From positions 1 to 9,914 of the forward strand of contig SCVT01000571.1 in NCBI GenBank assembly GCA_004296815.1: DNA of 9,914 bases, read 5' to 3'. Under the pieces are notes generated by a model. That model was not told where the DNA came from, searched no databases, and saw nothing but the letters and a program-made list of their open reading frames with translations. Positions 6,811 to 9,914 of this stretch are shown here, piece by piece (positions within the stretch are counted from its first letter, which is position 1; every line of letters begins with the position of its first letter). The translations under genes and the position numbers were made by a program. Source of the DNA: Reyranella sp. Its GTDB lineage: Bacteria; Pseudomonadota; Alphaproteobacteria; Reyranellales; Reyranellaceae.

Positions 6811-7119
6811 TTATTCCTCGCCGAACTTGCCCTCGACCAGCGCCGAAAGGGCGGCCATCGCCTCGACGGCCTGGCGGCCCGAACAGGCGACGTCGATCGT
6901 GCTGCCGATGCCGGCGGCCAGCATCATCAGGCCCATGATCGAGAGGCCCGAGACCTCCTGGCCCTTGAAGGAGACGCGCACGGCGGCATCGAACTGGCCG
7001 GCGGTGCGGACGAACTTGGCGGCGGCACGGGCGTGCAGGCCACGTTTGTTGGCGATCGCGAGGCTCCGCTTCAGGGCGCCGATGGCGGCGTCCGCGCCCG
7101 AACCCGGGGCGTCGCTCAC
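6811..7119 (-). CDS. ptsH: HPr family phosphocarrier protein of a regulatory PTS
   Basis: A 102-residue HPr, longer than the usual 85-90. The phosphorylatable histidine is His29 in KRGLHARAAAKF, corresponding to His15 of E. coli HPr, so there are about 14 extra N-terminal residues rich in Ala and Gly. The regulatory serine is Ser60 in SGLSIMGLMML, the site expected to be phosphorylated by HprK. The start is GTG (7119-7117), with AAGGA 6 nt upstream, and overlaps the EIIA stop as GTGA. HPr takes phosphate from enzyme I (not in this window) and passes it to EIIA encoded just upstream. With no permease nearby, the role is more likely regulatory than sugar uptake. The gene ends with TAA and is followed by a short hairpin. 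Confidence 0.95.
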   Translation of the reverse strand: MSDAPGSGADAAIGALKRSLAIANKRGLHARAAAKFVRTAGQFDAAVRVSFKGQEVSGLSIMGLMMLAAGIGSTIDVACSGRQAVEAMAALSALVEGKFGEE

Positions 7120-7520
7120 GAAGCTTCCTTGGCCAGGATCCGGGAGGCGACGGTGATGTACTTGCGGCCGGCTTCCTGCGCCATGCGCACGGCTTCGGCG
7201 ATCGGCCGGTTGCGCACGCTGGCGAGCTTCACGAGCATCGGCAGGTTCACGCCTGCCAGCACCTCGATGCGCGCCTGTTCCATGATGGAGATCGCGAGGT
7301 TCGACGGTGTGCCGCCGAACATGTCGGTGAGGACGATCACGCCTTCACCGGTGTCGCAGGCGCGCACCCTTTCGAGGATCTCGGCTCGGCGCTTCTCCAT
7401 GTCGTCGTCGGCGCCGATGCAGACAGGCGACACGCATTGCTGCGGACCGACGACATGTTCGAGCGCTGCGAGGAACTCTTGCGCCAGATTGCCGTGAGTC
7501 ACCAGTACGATACCGATCAT
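7116..7520 (-). CDS. PTS EIIA component, mannose (EIIA-Man/ManX) family
   Basis: A 134-residue protein of the EIIA-Man domain alone, without the IIB domain found in E. coli ManX. The active-site histidine is His9 in IVLVTHGNLA, and DMFGGTPSNLA (66-76) is the conserved loop near it. It is expected to accept phosphate from HPr and, with no IIB, IIC or IID gene present here, to act as a regulatory phosphoacceptor. In alphaproteobacteria the gene is often named manX, ptsM or EIIA. The start at ATG 7520 is set by the domain, which begins at residue 2; the reading frame is open further upstream into rapZ, but that part is not family sequence. It lies 10 nt after the rapZ stop with no clear Shine-Dalgarno, and overlaps ptsH by 4 nt, so translational coupling on both sides is likely. 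Confidence 0.93.
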   Translation of the reverse strand: MIGIVLVTHGNLAQEFLAALEHVVGPQQCVSPVCIGADDDMEKRRAEILERVRACDTGEGVIVLTDMFGGTPSNLAISIMEQARIEVLAGVNLPMLVKLASVRNRPIAEAVRMAQEAGRKYITVASRILAKEAS

Positions 7521-7530
7521 TCTATCTGCT

Positions 7531-8466
7531 CTACCCTGCGCCACCGGCCTCCCCGGCCGCCCCGACGTCCCGGTGCGAGAGAGTGACCGAGCGGCCCTCC
7601 CTTCGCAACCAGTCTGCAAGCTCCTCGGCGAGGGCCACCGAACGGTGGCGGCCGCCGGTGCAGCCGATGGCGATGGTCAAATAGCTCTTGCCCTCGGCAT
7701 CGAAACGGGGCAGCAGCGGCCCGATCAATCCCTGCAGGCGGTCGACGAACGGCCGGTAGTCCGGATCTGTGGCGACGAAGGCTGCGACGGCGGCGTCGCG
7801 CCCGGTCAGCGGCTTCAGCGCCGGCACATAGTGCGGGTTCTTCAGGAAGCGTGCATCGAACACCAGGTCGGCCTCGCGCGGCAGGCCGCGGCGGAACGAG
7901 AACGACATCACCGCGATGCGGGTGCCCACTTCGCGGCTCGGCTCGAAGTGGCCGGCAAGGATCTGCTTGAGCTGGTGCGGCGACATCGACGAGGTGTCGA
8001 GCGAGAGGTCGGCGGCGTCGCGCACGAAGCCGATCTGCCGCCGCTCCTCGATGATGCTGTCGACCAGCGGGCGGTCGGGCGCCATCGGATGCGGCCGCCG
8101 CGATTCGGTGTAGCGCCGCTGCAGTGTCTCGGTGTCGGCTTCAAGGAACAGCAGGCGGACTGCCAGGCCACGCTGTTCGCGCAGCTCGCGCACGCGGCTC
8201 ACCAGCTCCTTCGCGTTAAAGCCGAAGGTGCGCGTGTCGATGCCGAAGGCGAGCGGCGGTGCCTTCTCGCCGGGCTTGCCGCTGGTCGACTGCATGAGAT
8301 CGCCGAACAGGGTGAGCGGAATGTTGTCGACGGCGACGTAGCCCATGTCCGCGAGCGCGTTCAGGGCGGTGATGCGCCCGGCGCCGGACAGGCCGGTGAC
8401 CACGACGAACGGGCGGCGCTCGTCGCTGGCGGTCTGGCTGGCAGGTGAGGCGGGACTGTCGGGCAT
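7531..8466 (-). CDS. rapZ: RapZ-family nucleotide-binding protein (YvcJ/RNase adapter family)
   Basis: A 311-residue protein of the RapZ/YvcJ family. In E. coli RapZ binds glucosamine-6-phosphate and guides RNase E to a small RNA controlling glmS; the small-RNA targets may not be shared in this lineage. Family landmarks are the N-terminal P-loop region VVVTGLSGAG (21-30), MGYVAVDNIP (41-50), LLFLEADTETLQRRYTESRR (105-124), the central FRRGLPREADLVFDARFLKN (191-210), and the C-terminal sugar-phosphate-binding GCTGGRHRSVALAEEL (268-283). The P-loop reads GLSGAGRIT: Arg31 and Ile32 stand where Lys and Ser/Thr are usual, so ATP/GTP hydrolysis may be altered. The first 18 residues are a low-complexity Ser/Ala/Pro tail. 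No Shine-Dalgarno is visible, and the ATG is inside an 11-bp inverted repeat shared with the hprK stop. Sitting between hprK and EIIA links it with PTS signalling. Confidence 0.94.
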   Translation of the reverse strand: MPDSPASPASQTASDERRPFVVVTGLSGAGRITALNALADMGYVAVDNIPLTLFGDLMQSTSGKPGEKAPPLAFGIDTRTFGFNAKELVSRVRELREQRGLAVRLLFLEADTETLQRRYTESRRPHPMAPDRPLVDSIIEERRQIGFVRDAADLSLDTSSMSPHQLKQILAGHFEPSREVGTRIAVMSFSFRRGLPREADLVFDARFLKNPHYVPALKPLTGRDAAVAAFVATDPDYRPFVDRLQGLIGPLLPRFDAEGKSYLTIAIGCTGGRHRSVALAEELADWLRREGRSVTLSHRDVGAAGEAGGAG

Positions 8467-8489
8467 GATCGCTGCGCCGCGATCATGCC
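8462..8489 (-). repeat. Perfect inverted repeat spanning hprK stop and rapZ start
   Basis: On the minus strand GGCATGATCGC (8489-8479) pairs perfectly over 11 bp with GCGATCATGCC (8472-8462) across a 6-nt loop (8478-8473). The 5' arm holds the hprK TGA (8485-8483) and the 3' arm the rapZ ATG (8466-8464). No U-run follows, so it is not an intrinsic terminator. In RNA it would bury the rapZ start unless ribosomes finishing hprK open the 5' arm. Confidence 0.75.
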
Positions 8490-8941
8490 GCCGCGATTTG
8501 CGTCAGGGCAAGACGCAACTTCGCCGTGGCCGAAGCCTCGAACGGCGCCTGCGCGAGCACGGGCAGCTCGACGCCCAGCACGCTTTCCCGGGCCGGCTCG
8601 GGCAGCCGCTCGATATGTTCCGGCGGCGTCAGGTCGACCAGCAGGGAGATCGGCACCTGCGCCATGAGCTGGCCGCGACCGAGCTTGACGATGCCGACGC
8701 CGCGCACCTCGAGCAGGCCTGCGATCGTCTTCGGAGCGGTGCCCACGAGGCGGCGGCCACGGCGGGCCAGCGCCGTCTGGTCGTCGGCGACGAGGCGGGC
8801 GCCCGCCTCGATCAGGCGAAGCGCGAGGTCGGACTTTCCGGCACCTGACGGGCCGCGCAGCAGCACGCCATGCCAGGCCCGACCGCGCGAGGGCAGGGCG
8901 ACGCAGGTCGCATGGACCAGCGCGGTCACTGGTGTCGTCAC
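8483..8941 (-). CDS. hprK: HPr kinase/phosphorylase, short alphaproteobacterial form
   Basis: A 152-residue protein comprising only the catalytic P-loop domain; Firmicutes HprK is about 310 residues with an extra N-terminal domain, and the short form is normal in alphaproteobacteria. Walker A is GPSGAGKSD (30-38, Lys36), LVADDQ (50-55) provides the acidic residues after it, and EVRGVGIV (78-85) matches the HprK signature. It is expected to phosphorylate HPr on the serine equivalent to Ser60 of the ptsH product encoded in the same cluster, and possibly to remove it. The start is GTG (8941-8939), overlapping the chvG TGA as GTGA, with no clear Shine-Dalgarno, so translation is likely coupled. 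A second in-frame GTG at codon 5 is an alternative start. The stop codon is inside a perfect inverted repeat shared with the rapZ start. Confidence 0.94.
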   Translation of the reverse strand: MTTPVTALVHATCVALPSRGRAWHGVLLRGPSGAGKSDLALRLIEAGARLVADDQTALARRGRRLVGTAPKTIAGLLEVRGVGIVKLGRGQLMAQVPISLLVDLTPPEHIERLPEPARESVLGVELPVLAQAPFEASATAKLRLALTQIAAA

Positions 8942-9914
8942 TTGCGGCCGGCGGCCGGCAGCCGGACGGTGAAGCGGGCGCCCAGCACCCGGCCGTCGGG
9001 GCCGTGCCGGTTGGTGGCCGAGATCGTGCCGCCATAGGTCTCGACGATCTGCCGGCAGATCGAGAGGCCGAGGCCGGAATGCTGGCCGAAATGCTCGGTT
9101 GGGCGCTCGGAATAGAAACGCTCGAAGATCGATTCGAGGTTGTCCGGGGGAATGCCCTGGCCCTGGTCGTCGATGGTGACGACGAACGGGCCGTTGCGCG
9201 GCTCGCGCGCGAGTTCGACCACGATACGCGAGCCCACCGGCGAGAAGGACAGCGCATTGTCGATGACGTTGCGGAAGACCTGGCCGTAGCGGCCGTCGTG
9301 GCCGTGCGCCACGAAGGGCGGGTTCGCGGCGACGCGGAACTCGACCTCGACGCCGGCCTTCTGGTTGGACGTCGCCGCATAGTGGCCGACCATGTCGCGG
9401 AGCAGCGCCTCGAGGTCGACCGACTTCACCTCGCCGCGCATCAGCTCGGCGTCGAGGCGCGAGGCGTCGGAGATGTCGGTGATCAGCCGGTTGAGCCGGT
9501 TGATGTCGTCCATGACGATGCCCATCAGCTTGGCGCGGCGTTCAGGGTCGAGGTCGGTGCGGCCCGCCATCTCGATCGCCGACTTGAGCGAGGTCAGGGG
9601 GTTCTTGAGCTCGTGCGCCACGTCGGCGGCGAAGCTCTCGATCGTGTTGATGCGCAGCCACAAGGCGTCGGTCATCGAACGCAGCGCGTCGTTCAGGTCG
9701 CCGATCTCGTCGCCGCGCTTGCCGAGGTCGGGGATCTCCGGCCGGCTCTCGCGCGCCAGACGCACCTCGTCGGCGGCGCGCGCCAGCCGCACGATCGGCT
9801 GGGTGATGGTGCCGGCGAGATAGAGCGACAGCAGCACCGTGATGCCGAGCGCGGCGGCGGCGATGGTCAGCATGTCGTAGCGGACCTCACGCAGCGAGGC
9901 GGCGATGGCGCGGT
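8938..9914 (-). CDS. chvG: ChvG-like sensor histidine kinase, C-terminal part (cut by window edge)
   Basis: The 324 visible C-terminal residues begin before an internal Met (9873-9871); the gene enters from beyond the window. In order, counting from that Met: a hydrophobic membrane segment (2-20), a HAMP linker (about 21-75) including GTITQPIVRLARAADEVR, a HisKA domain with SFAADVAHELKNPLTSLKSA (phosphoacceptor His87, codon 9615-9613), and a HATPase domain with N box QVFRNVIDNALSF, G1 DDQGQGIP, F box FERFYSER and G2 HSGLGLSICRQI. All catalytic boxes look intact. ChvG/ExoS-type kinases sense acid or envelope conditions through a periplasmic domain, which here lies outside the window, and phosphorylate ChvI. 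The GTGA overlap with hprK and the downstream EIIA and ptsH match the conserved alphaproteobacterial arrangement, which is why ChvG is preferred to another kinase. Confidence 0.9.
   Translation of the reverse strand, partial: RAIAASLREVRYDMLTIAAAALGITVLLSLYLAGTITQPIVRLARAADEVRLARESRPEIPDLGKRGDEIGDLNDALRSMTDALWLRINTIESFAADVAHELKNPLTSLKSAIEMAGRTDLDPERRAKLMGIVMDDINRLNRLITDISDASRLDAELMRGEVKSVDLEALLRDMVGHYAATSNQKAGVEVEFRVAANPPFVAHGHDGRYGQVFRNVIDNALSFSPVGSRIVVELAREPRNGPFVVTIDDQGQGIPPDNLESIFERFYSERPTEHFGQHSGLGLSICRQIVETYGGTISATNRHGPDGRVLGARFTVRLPAAGRK

Noticed and set aside
5263..7497. A 744-codon open frame on the plus strand opposite ahcY, ptsH and EIIA
   Set aside because: It is antisense to three well-supported genes, its translation has no recognisable domain and resembles the reverse reading of GC-rich codons, and it runs through the ahcY-ptsH gap without any start signal I can see.

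Overview
The window reads as ordinary chromosome of a GC-rich alphaproteobacterium. Supporting signs are AddAB in place of RecBCD, a short single-domain HprK, a ChvG-type sensor kinase joined to HprK/EIIA/HPr, and ahcY next to ptsH. This order resembles the rhizobial and rhodospirillalean chvG-hprK-manX-ptsH-ahcY neighbourhood. The lineage may be Rhodospirillales/Reyranella-like, but the sequence alone does not settle that. Every supported gene lies on the minus strand, so transcription runs from high to low coordinates. I see no mobile element, CRISPR array, tRNA or rRNA gene.

Region 9914 to 6811 is a regulatory phosphotransferase cluster: the C-terminal half of a ChvG-like histidine kinase (cut by the window edge), HPr kinase hprK, rapZ, a mannose-family EIIA and HPr (ptsH). 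No sugar permease is present, so this is the regulatory, non-transporting PTS of alphaproteobacteria. Junctions are tight: GTGA overlaps at chvG/hprK and EIIA/ptsH, and gaps of 16 and 10 nt at hprK/rapZ and rapZ/EIIA.

Region 6810 to 5275 holds a 141-bp intergenic stretch (the only sizeable one), with an AT-rich island, an imperfect dyad and a foldable leader, followed by ahcY, the S-adenosylhomocysteine hydrolase.

Region 5274 to 1 is a second probable operon: tsaE (tRNA t6A synthesis), an AmgK-like sugar kinase, a MurU-like nucleotidyltransferase, addB and the first 51 codons of addA. Three of its junctions are 4-nt ATGA overlaps. The operon would join tRNA modification, cell-wall sugar recycling and double-strand break repair.

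The observations most worth a second look are in the RNA layer. A perfect 10-bp GAAA-loop hairpin followed by a U-run, which looks like an intrinsic terminator, contains the predicted tsaE start codon. A perfect 11-bp inverted repeat spans the hprK stop and the rapZ start. A smaller GC hairpin sits just upstream of the murU start. RapZ has a degenerate Walker A motif (Arg-Ile where Lys-Ser/Thr is usual). The amgK-like gene most likely starts at a TTG with a strong Shine-Dalgarno inside tsaE. I found no wholly new multi-gene system.
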